Source: Lysobacterales bacterium UBA5700
Lineage (GTDB): Bacteria; Pseudomonadota; Gammaproteobacteria; Xanthomonadales; Xanthomonadaceae
Length of the DNA: 10,820 nucleotides
Direction of reading: 5' to 3'
Assembly (NCBI GenBank): GCA_002420085.1
Contig: DIHI01000135.1
Coordinates: 66,242-77,061 of the forward strand
Part shown: positions 1 to 6,971 of the stretch, one piece after another
How positions within the stretch are numbered: the first letter of the stretch is position 1
How the letters are laid out: each line of letters begins with the position of its first letter
The notes under the pieces: generated by a model
Told to the model about the DNA's origin: nothing
Seen by the model: only the letters and a program-made list of their open reading frames with translations
Databases searched by the model: none
Made by a program: the position numbers and the translations under genes

Positions 1-83
1 TCGGCGACGGCAAGATTTTCGTCCATGACCTCGAACGGGCGATCCGCATCCGCACCGGCGAACTGGACGCCGACGCGCTGTGA
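1..83 (+). CDS. glnB: PII nitrogen-regulatory protein, C-terminal end (partial)
   Basis: Only the last 26 codons and the TGA stop are inside the window. The frame starting at base 3 reads GDGKIFVHDLERAIRIRTGE followed by LDADAL. This is the highly conserved C-terminal end of PII proteins (the 'GDGKIFV...IRIRTGE' block, which contributes to the ATP and 2-oxoglutarate site and to the trimer). PII proteins sense 2-oxoglutarate and ATP/ADP and control glutamine synthetase adenylylation and the NtrBC system. GlnB and GlnK paralogues cannot be told apart from this short end; glnB is the default choice, and no amtB-like gene follows, which weakly favours glnB over glnK. The T-loop and its uridylylated tyrosine lie outside the window. 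The gene converges on speE. Confidence 0.88.
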   Translation, partial: GDGKIFVHDLERAIRIRTGELDADAL

Positions 84-125
84 CGCCGGGCAGATGCGGA
101 TGCGGATGACGCCAGGGTTCGGCCG

Positions 126-141
126 GGCCGGTCATCCGGCC
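126..141. terminator. Short hairpin between convergent glnB and speE
   Basis: GGCCGG-TCAT-CCGGCC forms a perfect 6-bp, all-GC stem with a 4-nt loop. It lies 42 nt past the PII stop and 4 nt beyond the speE stop. It has no T-run on either strand, so it is at best an atypical two-way terminator. The position between convergent genes is the main support. Confidence 0.4.
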
Positions 142-145
142 GCCG

Positions 146-1003
146 TCATTCGCGCAGGGCGTCGGCGACGAACGGCGGCAGAGCCAGTGCTGCCTTGTGG
201 ACATCGACGCTGTAGTAGCGCGTGGTGAAGCCCTTGGAGGCGGCGCCGCGCTCGCGAAAGCTGTCCAGTTCGCCACCCTTGCGGGCCATCGTGCAACTCC
301 ACCAGCCGGTCGGGTAGCAGGGCTGCGGAAAGCTCAGGGTGCGGAACACCTGGAAGCCAGCGCTGCGCATCTCGCTGCGCATCGCCTTGATCAGGTCGAT
401 CTGCGCCAGCGGGCTCTCGCTCTGCTGGACCAGGATGCCGCCCGTGCGCAGGGCGCGCAGGCAACTGGCATAAAAGGCACCATTGAACAGGCCCTCGGCC
501 GGGCCGACCGGGTCGGTCGAATCGACGATGATCACGTCGATCGAGTCGGGCTCGGCATTGGCCATGTAGGCCACGCCGTCGTCGAACAGCAGTTCGGCGC
601 GCGGATCGTCGTTGGATTCGCACAGCTCCGGGAAGTAGCGTTCTGCAAGTCGGGTGACCCGCTCGTCGATATCGACCTGGGTGACCCGCTCGACCTCACG
701 GTGGCGCAGCACCTCGCGCAGCGTGCCGCAGTCGCCGCCGCCGATGATGACCACCCGCTTGGGGTTGGAATGGGTGAACAGCACCGGGTGCGACATCATC
801 TCGTGATAGAGGAAGTTGTCACGGCTGGTCAGCATGATCGCGCCATCGATCACCATCAGCTTGCCCCAGTCGGTGGTTTCCCAGATTTCCAGGGTCTGGA
901 AGGGCGAGCGCTCTTCATGCAGCTTGGCGGTGACGCGGAAACCGATCGCGCTGCCGGTCGGTTGGAAATTCTCGTGGAACCAGGTGGCGTCCGGGGAGGT
1001 CAT
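146..1003 (-). CDS. speE: Spermidine synthase (polyamine aminopropyltransferase)
   Basis: Transfers the aminopropyl group from decarboxylated S-adenosylmethionine to putrescine, giving spermidine and methylthioadenosine; cytoplasmic. From the chosen start the protein has 285 aa, the usual SpeE length. Visible blocks are an N-terminal beta region (WFHENFQPTGSAIGF), YHEMMSHP, the nucleotide-binding loop VVIIGGGDCGTLREVLRH, the acidic residue after the next strand (QVDIDE), LLFDDGVAYM and the catalytic-loop segment VDSTDPVGPAEGLF. GGGDCG replaces the more common GGGDG; I recall the same variant in Xanthomonas SpeE, so it appears to be a subfamily trait. The ATG at 1003 was chosen because GGAAG lies just upstream and the homology starts there. 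An in-frame ATG at 1039 has no Shine-Dalgarno, and the frame continues open to a TTG at 1240 inside speA. The gene is divergent from speA, which feeds the same pathway. Confidence 0.94.
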   Translation of the reverse strand: MTSPDATWFHENFQPTGSAIGFRVTAKLHEERSPFQTLEIWETTDWGKLMVIDGAIMLTSRDNFLYHEMMSHPVLFTHSNPKRVVIIGGGDCGTLREVLRHREVERVTQVDIDERVTRLAERYFPELCESNDDPRAELLFDDGVAYMANAEPDSIDVIIVDSTDPVGPAEGLFNGAFYASCLRALRTGGILVQQSESPLAQIDLIKAMRSEMRSAGFQVFRTLSFPQPCYPTGWWSCTMARKGGELDSFRERGAASKGFTTRYYSVDVHKAALALPPFVADALRE

Positions 1004-1134
1004 GGGTCTTCCGTAGGTGTCGTCGAGCCAATCGGACATTTTAGCCGATGGCGGCAGATCGGCCGTGATCGGGGCGGCGGCAGTGATACAAGCAGGGATA
1101 CAATGACCGGCCGTCAATCCAACCATGTATCGGC
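1004..1134. promoter_or_regulatory. Divergent speE/speA control region
   Basis: This 131-nt gap separates two divergent polyamine genes and must hold both promoters. For speA, TACAAT at 1099-1104 (five of six matches to the sigma-70 -10 box) would place the transcript start near 1111, giving a leader of about 24 nt. No good -35 box lies at the proper distance. The hexamer GATACA occurs twice in direct repeat (1085-1090 and 1097-1102). On the - strand TTGACG (1117-1112) resembles a -35 box, but I see no matching -10 box. speA has no clear Shine-Dalgarno. Confidence 0.4.
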
Positions 1135-3024
1135 ATGACCGAGTGGTCTCTTGAGCACGCCCGCCGCCATTACGCCATCGCCCACTGGGGCGAGGGCTAC
1201 TTCGGCATAGATGACGCAGGCCGCGTGGAAGTCCGGCCAAACCGCGCGCCGGAACAGGCCGTGGTGCTGACTGAGGTGGTCGACCGTGCGGTCGCCGAGG
1301 GCCTCAAACTGCCCTTGCTGGTGCGTTTCTCGGACATCCTGGGCGATCGCCTGGCCCGTCAGCAGGCGGCGTTCGAGCGCGCCATGGCGGCCGCCGATTA
1401 CCGTGGCGGCTATTGCGCCGTGTATCCGATCAAGGTCAACCAGCATCGTGGTGTCACCGAAGAACTGGCCCGCCATGGCGATGATGACCGGTTCGGGCTG
1501 GAGGCCGGTTCCAAGCCCGAATTGATGGCGGTTCTGGCGCTGGCGAGACCGGGCTCGGTGGTGATCTGCAATGGCTACAAGGATCGCGAGTACATCCGTC
1601 TGGCGCTGATCGGCCGACGCCTGGGCATGCAGGTGTTCATCGTCATCGAAAAGGCCAGCGAACTCGATCTGGTGGTCGAGGAGTCGCGCGCCCTGGCGAT
1701 CGAGCCGCTGCTCGGCGTGCGCATGCGATTGGCCAGCCTGGGCGCCGGCAAGTGGCAGAACTCCGGCGGCGACAAGGCCAAATTCGGGTTGTCGCCGCGT
1801 CAGGTGCTGGAACTGCTCGATCGGCTTGATCGCAGCGGCCTGTCCGCCAGCCTGCGCCTGCTGCACTTCCACATGGGCTCGCAGATTTCCAATGTCCGCG
1901 ACATTGCCGGCGGCATGCGCGAAGCAGTTCGCTACTACGTGGAACTGTGCCGGCTCGGCTGCACCATCAGCCATGTCGATGTCGGCGGCGGGCTCGGTGT
2001 CGATTACGAGGGCACCCGCTCGCGCGGTGGCTGCTCGATCAATTACGGTCTCGACCAGTATGCCGCCACCATCGTCCAGCCGCTGGCCGAAGCCTGTCGC
2101 GACCACGATCTGCCGCCACCGATGGTGCTGTCGGAATCCGGTCGAGCATTGACCGCCCATCATGCCGTGCTGATCGCCAACGTCTCCGAAGTCGAACCTG
2201 CACCGACCGGGCGGGTGCCGCCGACATCCGACAAGGAGGCGCCGGCCCTGCGCCATCTGCGGGAACTGCATGCTGCGCTGGACAGTCGCCCGACCCTGGA
2301 GATCTATCACGAAGCCCTGCACTATCTTGCCGAAGGCCAGTCGCTGTTTGCGCTGGGCCAGATGGACCTGCGCGATCGTGCCCGCCTGGACGATCTGTTC
2401 TATGCCATCGCCCATGGTGTCCGCGCTCGTCTGAGCGGGGCCGGGGCCAGCCAGCGGGCGGCGATCGAGGAACTCGACCAGCGTCTGGTCGACAAGTACT
2501 TCGTGAATTTCTCGATCTTCGAGTCGATACCGGACGTCTGGGCGATCGATCAGGTGTTCCCGATCATGCCGATCGCTCGGCTCGACGAGGCCCCGACCCG
2601 ACGCGGTGTGATCGCTGACCTGACCTGCGATTCCGACGGGCAGGTCGAACAGTACGTCGGCGCTGAAGCGCTCGACAGCGCCCTGGCCCTGCACCCGCTC
2701 CAGCCGGGACAGTCGTATCGGATAGGTTTTTTCATGGTTGGCGCATATCAGGACACCCTCGGCGACATCCACAATCTGTTCGGCGACACCGATTCGGTTG
2801 CGGTCAGGCTGTCCGATGACGGCGGCTATCAGCTCCGTCGTGAGCGTCGCGGCGACAATGCCGCCGTGCTGCTCGACTATGTCGGCTATGACCTCGACCG
2901 GCTCCGTGCCGCCTATCGCGACAAGATCGCCGCCGCCGGCCTCGATGACCGACGCGCGAGCGATTTCGCGGCCGCCCTGGAGGCCGGTCTGGACGCCTAC
3001 ACCTACTTGGCCGAAGCCCCCTGA
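1135..3024 (+). CDS. speA: Biosynthetic arginine decarboxylase (PLP-dependent)
   Basis: Converts arginine to agmatine and CO2, the first step of the agmatine route to putrescine. At 629 aa it has the normal length for this fold-III enzyme (E. coli SpeA is about 630-660 aa). Residues 95-105 contain YPIKVNQH, with K100 as the expected Schiff-base lysine. LLHFHMGSQ (about 242-250) and DVGGGLGVDYEG (about 282-293) are the conserved barrel motifs, the glycine-rich run holding the PLP phosphate. NFSIFESIPDVWAIDQ (458-473) and DLTCDSDG (495-502), with C498 as the expected second active-site cysteine from the partner subunit, follow, then GDIHNLFGDTD. The start at 1135 is where the family homology begins. 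No agmatinase or agmatine deiminase gene lies in the window, so putrescine formation must be completed elsewhere. The next gene starts 35 nt downstream. Confidence 0.96.
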   Translation: MTEWSLEHARRHYAIAHWGEGYFGIDDAGRVEVRPNRAPEQAVVLTEVVDRAVAEGLKLPLLVRFSDILGDRLARQQAAFERAMAAADYRGGYCAVYPIKVNQHRGVTEELARHGDDDRFGLEAGSKPELMAVLALARPGSVVICNGYKDREYIRLALIGRRLGMQVFIVIEKASELDLVVEESRALAIEPLLGVRMRLASLGAGKWQNSGGDKAKFGLSPRQVLELLDRLDRSGLSASLRLLHFHMGSQISNVRDIAGGMREAVRYYVELCRLGCTISHVDVGGGLGVDYEGTRSRGGCSINYGLDQYAATIVQPLAEACRDHDLPPPMVLSESGRALTAHHAVLIANVSEVEPAPTGRVPPTSDKEAPALRHLRELHAALDSRPTLEIYHEALHYLAEGQSLFALGQMDLRDRARLDDLFYAIAHGVRARLSGAGASQRAAIEELDQRLVDKYFVNFSIFESIPDVWAIDQVFPIMPIARLDEAPTRRGVIADLTCDSDGQVEQYVGAEALDSALALHPLQPGQSYRIGFFMVGAYQDTLGDIHNLFGDTDSVAVRLSDDGGYQLRRERRGDNAAVLLDYVGYDLDRLRAAYRDKIAAAGLDDRRASDFAAALEAGLDAYTYLAEAP

Positions 3025-3059
3025 GCGCGGCGCGCAGCCATATCGACACGGGAAGCACG

Positions 3060-3944
3060 ATGGACGGACTCCGCTGCGGTTTCATCGGCCTGGGTGCCAT
3101 GGGTACACCGATGGCCGGCCACCTCAACGCGCGCGGTCTGCTGGCGGTGGTCGGCAACCGCAGCCACGACAAGGCCATCGCCCGAGCAGCCGAATGGGGC
3201 GTGCGCGCCGCCAGTGAGCCGGCCGATTTTGCCGGTTGTGACTGTGTCGTGCTGTGCCTGCCGGCTGATCCCGACGTGTTGCAGTGGGTCGAGGCGTTGG
3301 CCGGCGTGCTCGCGCCCGGCGCCGTCGTGGTCGATCATTCCACCGTCGCCGCCGACACCGCCCGTCAGGCGGCCGAATGTCTCGATCGCGCCGGAATCGG
3401 CTTTCTCGACGCCCCGGTCTCCGGTGGTGTCGAAGGTGCGCGCAACGGCCGGTTGTCGATCATGGTCGGTGGGCGCGGCGATCAGATCGAACGGATTCGC
3501 CCGGCCCTCGATGCCTATGCCGTCCGTATCGCCCATCTCGGCGCGGTCGGCCAGGGCCAGGCCTGCAAGGCGGTCAACCAGGTCATGGTCGCCGGCATCA
3601 ACGAAGCGGTCTGCGAAGCGCTCGCGCTCGGACGCGCGCTCGGGCTCGACCCCGATGTCCTGCTGCCGACCCTCTCGGCCGGCGCCGCCGGCAACTGGTT
3701 TCTCGAAAAACGCGGCGCCACCCTGATGCGCGGCGAATTCAACCCCGGCTTCAAATGTGCCCACCTGCTCAAGGATCTCGACATCGTTGCCGGCATGGCC
3801 CGCGCGGTCGGCATCGACAGCAGTGTCATCGCTCAGGCCAGCGTCGACTATCGGCGCCTGGTCGAGCGTGGACTGGGCGAGGCCGACACATCCGCACTCG
3901 TTCTACTCAAGGGACCGGTCGGAACCACCGACAGCAACTGCTAA
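3060..3944 (+). CDS. NAD(P)-dependent beta-hydroxyacid dehydrogenase (3-hydroxyisobutyrate dehydrogenase family)
   Basis: This 294-aa protein has the normal family length. The N-terminal Rossmann fold shows GLGAMG at residues 10-15 (GxGxxG dinucleotide loop). The family signature FLDAPVSGGVEGARNG spans 116-130, including the substrate-carboxylate-binding S-G-G. The catalytic helix GQACKAVNQ spans 166-174, with K170 as the expected catalytic lysine and N173 nearby. The C-terminal FKCAHLLKDLDI (about 231-242) carries the conserved K238-D239. Relatives reduce or oxidise 3-hydroxyisobutyrate, tartronate semialdehyde, 6-phosphogluconate-like acids or succinic semialdehyde, and the substrate cannot be read from sequence. 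It begins 35 nt after speA behind GGGAAG and ends 12 nt before an FAH-family gene, suggesting one operon. A role in 4-carbon semialdehyde handling downstream of polyamines is possible but unproven. Confidence 0.87.
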   Translation: MDGLRCGFIGLGAMGTPMAGHLNARGLLAVVGNRSHDKAIARAAEWGVRAASEPADFAGCDCVVLCLPADPDVLQWVEALAGVLAPGAVVVDHSTVAADTARQAAECLDRAGIGFLDAPVSGGVEGARNGRLSIMVGGRGDQIERIRPALDAYAVRIAHLGAVGQGQACKAVNQVMVAGINEAVCEALALGRALGLDPDVLLPTLSAGAAGNWFLEKRGATLMRGEFNPGFKCAHLLKDLDIVAGMARAVGIDSSVIAQASVDYRRLVERGLGEADTSALVLLKGPVGTTDSNC

Positions 3945-3956
3945 GGAGATGCACCC

Positions 3957-4814
3957 ATGAAACTGGCCCGCTTCGGCGCCATCGGACGCGAACGCCCCGC
4001 CCTGGTCGATGACAACGGCCGTTTGCGCGACGTGTCTTCGGTCGTGCCAACGTTCGACCCGACCACCCTGACGGCCCCCACACTGGCCGCCCTGCGCCGG
4101 CTCGACCCGACGGATTTTCCACTGGTGCCCGCACGCACCCGACTCGGCACACCCTGGGCCGGTATCTCCAAGTACATCGGTATCGGGCTCAACTACCGCG
4201 ACCACGCGCTCGAAACAGGCGCCCAACTGCCGACCGAACCCGTGGTCTTTCTGAAGGCGATCAGTTGCCTGAGCGGTCCCAATGACCCGATCATCCGGCC
4301 GCCGGAATCGACCAGGCTCGACTGGGAGGTGGAACTCGGCATCGTCATTGGCCGTCGCGCCAGCCATGTCAGTCAGGCCGACGCCCTGTCCTGTGTGCTC
4401 GGCTATTGCCTGCTCAACGACGTATCGGAGCGCGGCTTCCAGAAGGATCGTGGCGGCGGCCAGTGGACCAAGGGCAAGGGTTGCGACAGCTTCGGCCCGG
4501 TCGGCCCGTGGCTGGTCACCCGCGACGAAGTCCCCGATCCGGCTGCGCTCCGGCTATGGCTGACCGTCAACGGCGAGACCATGCAGGACGGCAGCACCGC
4601 AGAAATGGTGTTCGGCGTCGCCGAACTGGTCAGCCACGTGTCGCGTTTCATGACCCTGATGCCCGGCGACCTGATTGCCACCGGCACCCCGGCCGGCGTC
4701 GGCATGGGCAAGACCCCGCCGCGTTATCTGCAACCAGGTGACGAAGTCCACCTCGGCATCGACGGGCTGGGTGAACAGCGGCAGCGGGTCATCGACTGGA
4801 ACTCCGGTCGCTGA
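3957..4814 (+). CDS. Fumarylacetoacetate hydrolase (FAH) family protein
   Basis: This 285-aa protein has a complete FAH fold: a short N-terminal domain (1-65) and the catalytic barrel from KYIGIGLNYRDHA (72-84) to the end. The metal-binding acids are visible as E124 and E126 in DWEVELGIVIG and D155 in LLNDVSERGFQ. Other hallmarks are RGGGQWTKGKGCDSFGPVGPW (165-185) and ATGTPAGVGMGKTPP (241-255). Family members act on 2-oxo acids or diketones (oxaloacetate decarboxylase/tautomerase, 2-hydroxyhepta-2,4-diene-1,7-dioate isomerase, acylpyruvate hydrolase, ureidoglycolate lyase labels); the specific reaction cannot be assigned. The start has a strong Shine-Dalgarno, AAGGAG at 3943-3948, which overlaps the stop of the upstream dehydrogenase with 8 nt spacing. 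Pairing with a hydroxyacid dehydrogenase suggests a small carbon-acid catabolic or clean-up module. Confidence 0.9.
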   Translation: MKLARFGAIGRERPALVDDNGRLRDVSSVVPTFDPTTLTAPTLAALRRLDPTDFPLVPARTRLGTPWAGISKYIGIGLNYRDHALETGAQLPTEPVVFLKAISCLSGPNDPIIRPPESTRLDWEVELGIVIGRRASHVSQADALSCVLGYCLLNDVSERGFQKDRGGGQWTKGKGCDSFGPVGPWLVTRDEVPDPAALRLWLTVNGETMQDGSTAEMVFGVAELVSHVSRFMTLMPGDLIATGTPAGVGMGKTPPRYLQPGDEVHLGIDGLGEQRQRVIDWNSGR

Positions 4815-5055
4815 TATCGGGGGGTTCTTATAGCCCCGGCGTTGATTTCTGGCGGTTCACCTGACGATGCAGATCACGTTCAGTTGTCTGGCATCTGGTC
4901 GATCGGCGCGGCGCGAATCGCCGGAGTGATTCGAGTCATTGGCCAGCAGTGAGTCGCGGTCGCGGAATGACTGGCCTGTCTGGAGTCTGCGAGCCTCTCC
5001 CCAGTCAGCCGGGGAGAGGTCATCGGAGCACACTGATTTGGAGGCACTGGCCCGA
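4815..5055. other. Convergent intergenic stretch, no gene
   Basis: These 241 nt separate the FAH-family gene from the DNRLRE gene on the other strand. Just after the FAH stop, a G-run at 4819-4824 can pair with CCCC at 4834-4837, a weak 4-5 bp hairpin. The only strong structure is the 9-bp hairpin listed separately. No credible coding frame is present. GC starts to fall near its right end. Confidence 0.5.
4994..5019. terminator. Perfect 9-bp hairpin between convergent genes
   Basis: CCTCTCCCC (4994-5002), an 8-nt loop, then GGGGAGAGG (5011-5019) give a perfect 9-bp stem. It lies 36 nt beyond the stop of the DNRLRE gene and about 180 nt beyond the FAH-family stop. Neither strand has a T-run after it, so intrinsic termination is plausible but not certain. 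It may instead be a member of a dispersed repeat family. Confidence 0.45.
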
Positions 5056-6378
5056 TCAATTGGTCTTGCAGCAGTAGATTCTGCCGAAATTTCGTTTGTC
5101 ACCAGTGGTGATGCCAGTTCCTTCATGACCAGCAACATACTGTCCAACCGGACAGATCGCCGGGCCGACCTGTCCCTTGGACCCCCAGCTCAACCAAGTA
5201 CAATTGACCTGTTTCAGGTTCGTGAGTCCAGAGGCGCCCGAAAGATTGACGGTCTTGCTGCCGCCGACATCGGTGATGGTCAATTGCCCAGTCTCTGGGT
5301 CGAAGGTAAAGCTGCGGTTCGCTTCATTGGCGGGATTGGAATCGCCATCGAGCAGGCTGATTCGACTCATTTCCGTGCCGTCTGCGTTGACAATGATGGC
5401 GTAAACGCCGTCGCGCACGAGCACTTGCAGCTCATTGGTCGGATCGTCGTCACGGTCGCCAGTCTCCTCGCGATAGTTGAAACTGAATGTCTCAGTGCTC
5501 GATTTGCCGCTGTTGTCCATCACTTGCACTGACAGTTGATGGCTGCCTGCCGACAACGAGTCCACTGTACACTGCGCACCACCCAGACCGATTTCACAGT
5601 AACTCTGATTGATCGAAATGCCATCCAGGCTGATCATGATGCTGTCGATTGCGATGCCACTGAAGTCATCGAAGTAGGCGATGTCGAACAGCGGCGGCGT
5701 GGAATCGACGATGACGGTCGAAGTCGGGCTTTCAATTCTGATGGTCGGTGGATGAAGGTCGACATCGACCCGTGAATTGATGACCAGTCGCGGGCTGTTA
5801 TCAGACTCCTTGGCCGAAAATTGTATGAATCCGCCGCGATCTTCCTTGTTCTTCTTGATCAGCCAGCCGAAGTGCTGCCCGTTGTTGAGCGATTCGAGAA
5901 CATCATCAGTGACGTCGAATTGAATAATCCCAGCAGCGGCCTTGTCGAATTTCACGCTGTCGCTCTCCCTGGCCGCGAATATTCCACCATTCCAGGATGA
6001 AATGCAGGCCATGTTGGAAGTTTGTGCGCAGTTCCATGATGCCTGATTCTCGTCCCAGTCCATCTGCATTGCATGCGCATCTACGAAGTCTTTGTTGTCG
6101 GGATCAAAGCGGGTGACATTGACCTCTAGCGTGGCCGATATGACGTCAACTGAATTGATCAAGCCAGCGATTTCGGTGAGATCAAATTTGATGATCGAGC
6201 GTTCCGTGCCAGGCGCTTGATTGATTCGAAGGCTTGGGTTGCTCCCGGAAATATTGTTCGGGGCACGTTCATTGATCGTCGTGTCCTGGCTGGCTTTGAG
6301 TTCAAGAACGTTGGCATTTGCCGACAGACTGAGAAAAAGTGGGATAGCAGCACACGTTAGTTTCAATGAGTGGTTCAT
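5056..6378 (-). CDS. Secreted DNRLRE-domain protein with Ig-like and cysteine-rich C-terminal modules
   Basis: A 440-aa exported protein. A signal peptide covers residues 1-22 (SLKLTCAAIPLFLSLSANA), with cleavage expected after ANA. Residues about 24-203 match the DNRLRE family of beta-sandwich modules: DTTINE near the start, the hallmark MDWDENQASWN at about 105-115, FDVTDDVLESLNNGQHFGWLI, and a closing SPRLVI. A second beta-rich module (about 210-303) looks Ig-like (PPTIRIESPTSTVIVDSTPP). An acidic linker EETGDRDDDPTNE (304-316) follows. The C-terminus has a strand pair (ETGQLTITDVGGSKTVNL) and an unrecognised cysteine-rich end with adjacent cysteines (RIYCCKTN). No enzyme motif is seen; it probably binds a polymer or surface. 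GGAG lies 8 nt before this ATG; an ATG two codons upstream (6384) is an alternative. GC is far below that of the neighbours. Confidence 0.82.
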   Translation of the reverse strand: MNHSLKLTCAAIPLFLSLSANANVLELKASQDTTINERAPNNISGSNPSLRINQAPGTERSIIKFDLTEIAGLINSVDVISATLEVNVTRFDPDNKDFVDAHAMQMDWDENQASWNCAQTSNMACISSWNGGIFAARESDSVKFDKAAAGIIQFDVTDDVLESLNNGQHFGWLIKKNKEDRGGFIQFSAKESDNSPRLVINSRVDVDLHPPTIRIESPTSTVIVDSTPPLFDIAYFDDFSGIAIDSIMISLDGISINQSYCEIGLGGAQCTVDSLSAGSHQLSVQVMDNSGKSSTETFSFNYREETGDRDDDPTNELQVLVRDGVYAIIVNADGTEMSRISLLDGDSNPANEANRSFTFDPETGQLTITDVGGSKTVNLSGASGLTNLKQVNCTWLSWGSKGQVGPAICPVGQYVAGHEGTGITTGDKRNFGRIYCCKTN

Positions 6379-6542
6379 CGACATGTCTCCAATTCTCCAT
6401 GGTCAAAATAGATGGCCTGCGTATCGGTGGACTGCGTGCTGCTGTTTTGAATCAGGTTCAGGCTCCTTGGTTTGGGTGGTGACTGGTTTTGCGATCGATT
6501 GGTGATGGCGCGGCCTCAGCTCACCTCAGTGGACCGTGCGGT

Positions 6543-6591
6543 GACCCTCGGTCGGTACCGGTGCGTCATCGGATGCGCTTTGACCGAGGTC
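6543..6591. repeat. Inverted repeat in the leader of the DNRLRE gene
   Basis: GACCCTCGGTC (6543-6553) and GACCGAGGTC (6582-6591) are inverted copies that pair over 10 bp with one bulged C, around a 28-nt loop. If transcription starts upstream, this would be a leader hairpin about 165 nt before the coding start. Function unknown. Confidence 0.45.
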
Positions 6592-6646
6592 GCTTCGAAA
6601 TTTTCACCATGCATAGCGGTTGGCCGGTCGGATGGCGCTAAGGGAT

Positions 6647-6669
6647 TTGACGTGTCAAGTGTTACTTGA
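6647..6669. repeat. Two overlapping small palindromes
   Basis: TTGAC-GT-GTCAA (6647-6658) and TCAAGT-GTT-ACTTGA (6655-6669) are both perfect and share four bases. Overlapping dyads of this size are typical of operator DNA, but no known operator matches. Confidence 0.4.
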
Positions 6670-6705
6670 GTGTGAGGGTGCTGCGGGTTTTTGAATGATA
6701 TTTGC

Positions 6706-6734
6706 ATCACATTTTTTCTGTGATACATATCAAT
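6706..6734. promoter_or_regulatory. Palindrome with adjoining CRP/Clp-like half-site pair
   Basis: ATCACA-N7-TGTGAT (6706-6724) is a perfect 6-bp dyad, and two further bases pair on each side after a mismatch. Its right arm also starts TGTGA-TACATA-TCAAT (6719-6734), matching the CRP/Clp consensus TGTGA-N6-TCACA at eight of ten positions. On the - strand TATCAT (6700-6695) could be a -10 box, placing the CRP-like centre about 39 nt upstream of a start near 6688, close to a class II activator position. This would drive the DNRLRE gene with a leader of about 310 nt. It is a consensus reading only. Confidence 0.3.
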
Positions 6735-6971
6735 CGTCTGCGCCTGATGGTTGATGGTTGCCATCGGTTCATCCGGCCGGCCATCCGAGATCAGGATCTG
6801 ATCCAGTCGAATCAGTGATGAGTGATTCCCACATCGACGTCCGAGACGTGGGTTGCTCAAGGTGAGTCGGCACAGGCCGAAGGCGTGATGACAGGCATCA
6901 CCTGCATGGACGCCCCGACTCGGCTGCGGTCACCACCGGCACTGGGGCGAGGTGGATCGATCCGTGCGGTT

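Larger units (their letters stand above)
6379..6971. other. Low-GC gene-free stretch with palindromes
   Basis: This stretch of nearly 600 nt lies between two - strand genes. It is the likely promoter and leader region of the DNRLRE gene. Its middle part is AT-rich (24 G/C in the 60 bases 6661-6720, counted by hand). Besides the palindromes listed separately it holds GATCAG-GAT-CTGATC (6789-6803) and GTGATG-N5-CATCAC (6885-6901). The second could form a hairpin after the anti-sigma-like gene, but it has no T-run. One open frame exists (6860 to 6516, - strand, TTG start, 114 aa), which I do not accept as a gene. Confidence 0.6.

Noticed and set aside
91..108. Tandem GATGCG repeats after the PII gene
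   Set aside because: Only about two and a half copies of a six-base unit; too short to call a repeat.
690..760. GGGDCG in place of GGGDG in spermidine synthase, as a possible active-site defect
   Set aside because: The remaining motifs are intact, and I recall the same variant in Xanthomonas SpeE, so it is probably a normal subfamily feature.
197..1138. 313-codon open frame on the + strand opposite speE
   Set aside because: A shadow of speE; the speE motifs on the - strand are decisive.
1114..2772. 552-codon open frame on the - strand opposite speA
   Set aside because: It lies wholly antisense to a strongly conserved enzyme; long antisense frames are expected in high-GC genes, and its translation is low-complexity with many Gln, Asp and His.
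6516..6860. 114-codon frame on the - strand upstream of the DNRLRE gene
   Set aside because: TTG start, no Shine-Dalgarno seen, no recognisable protein features, and it covers the palindromes and the AT-rich promoter-like stretch.
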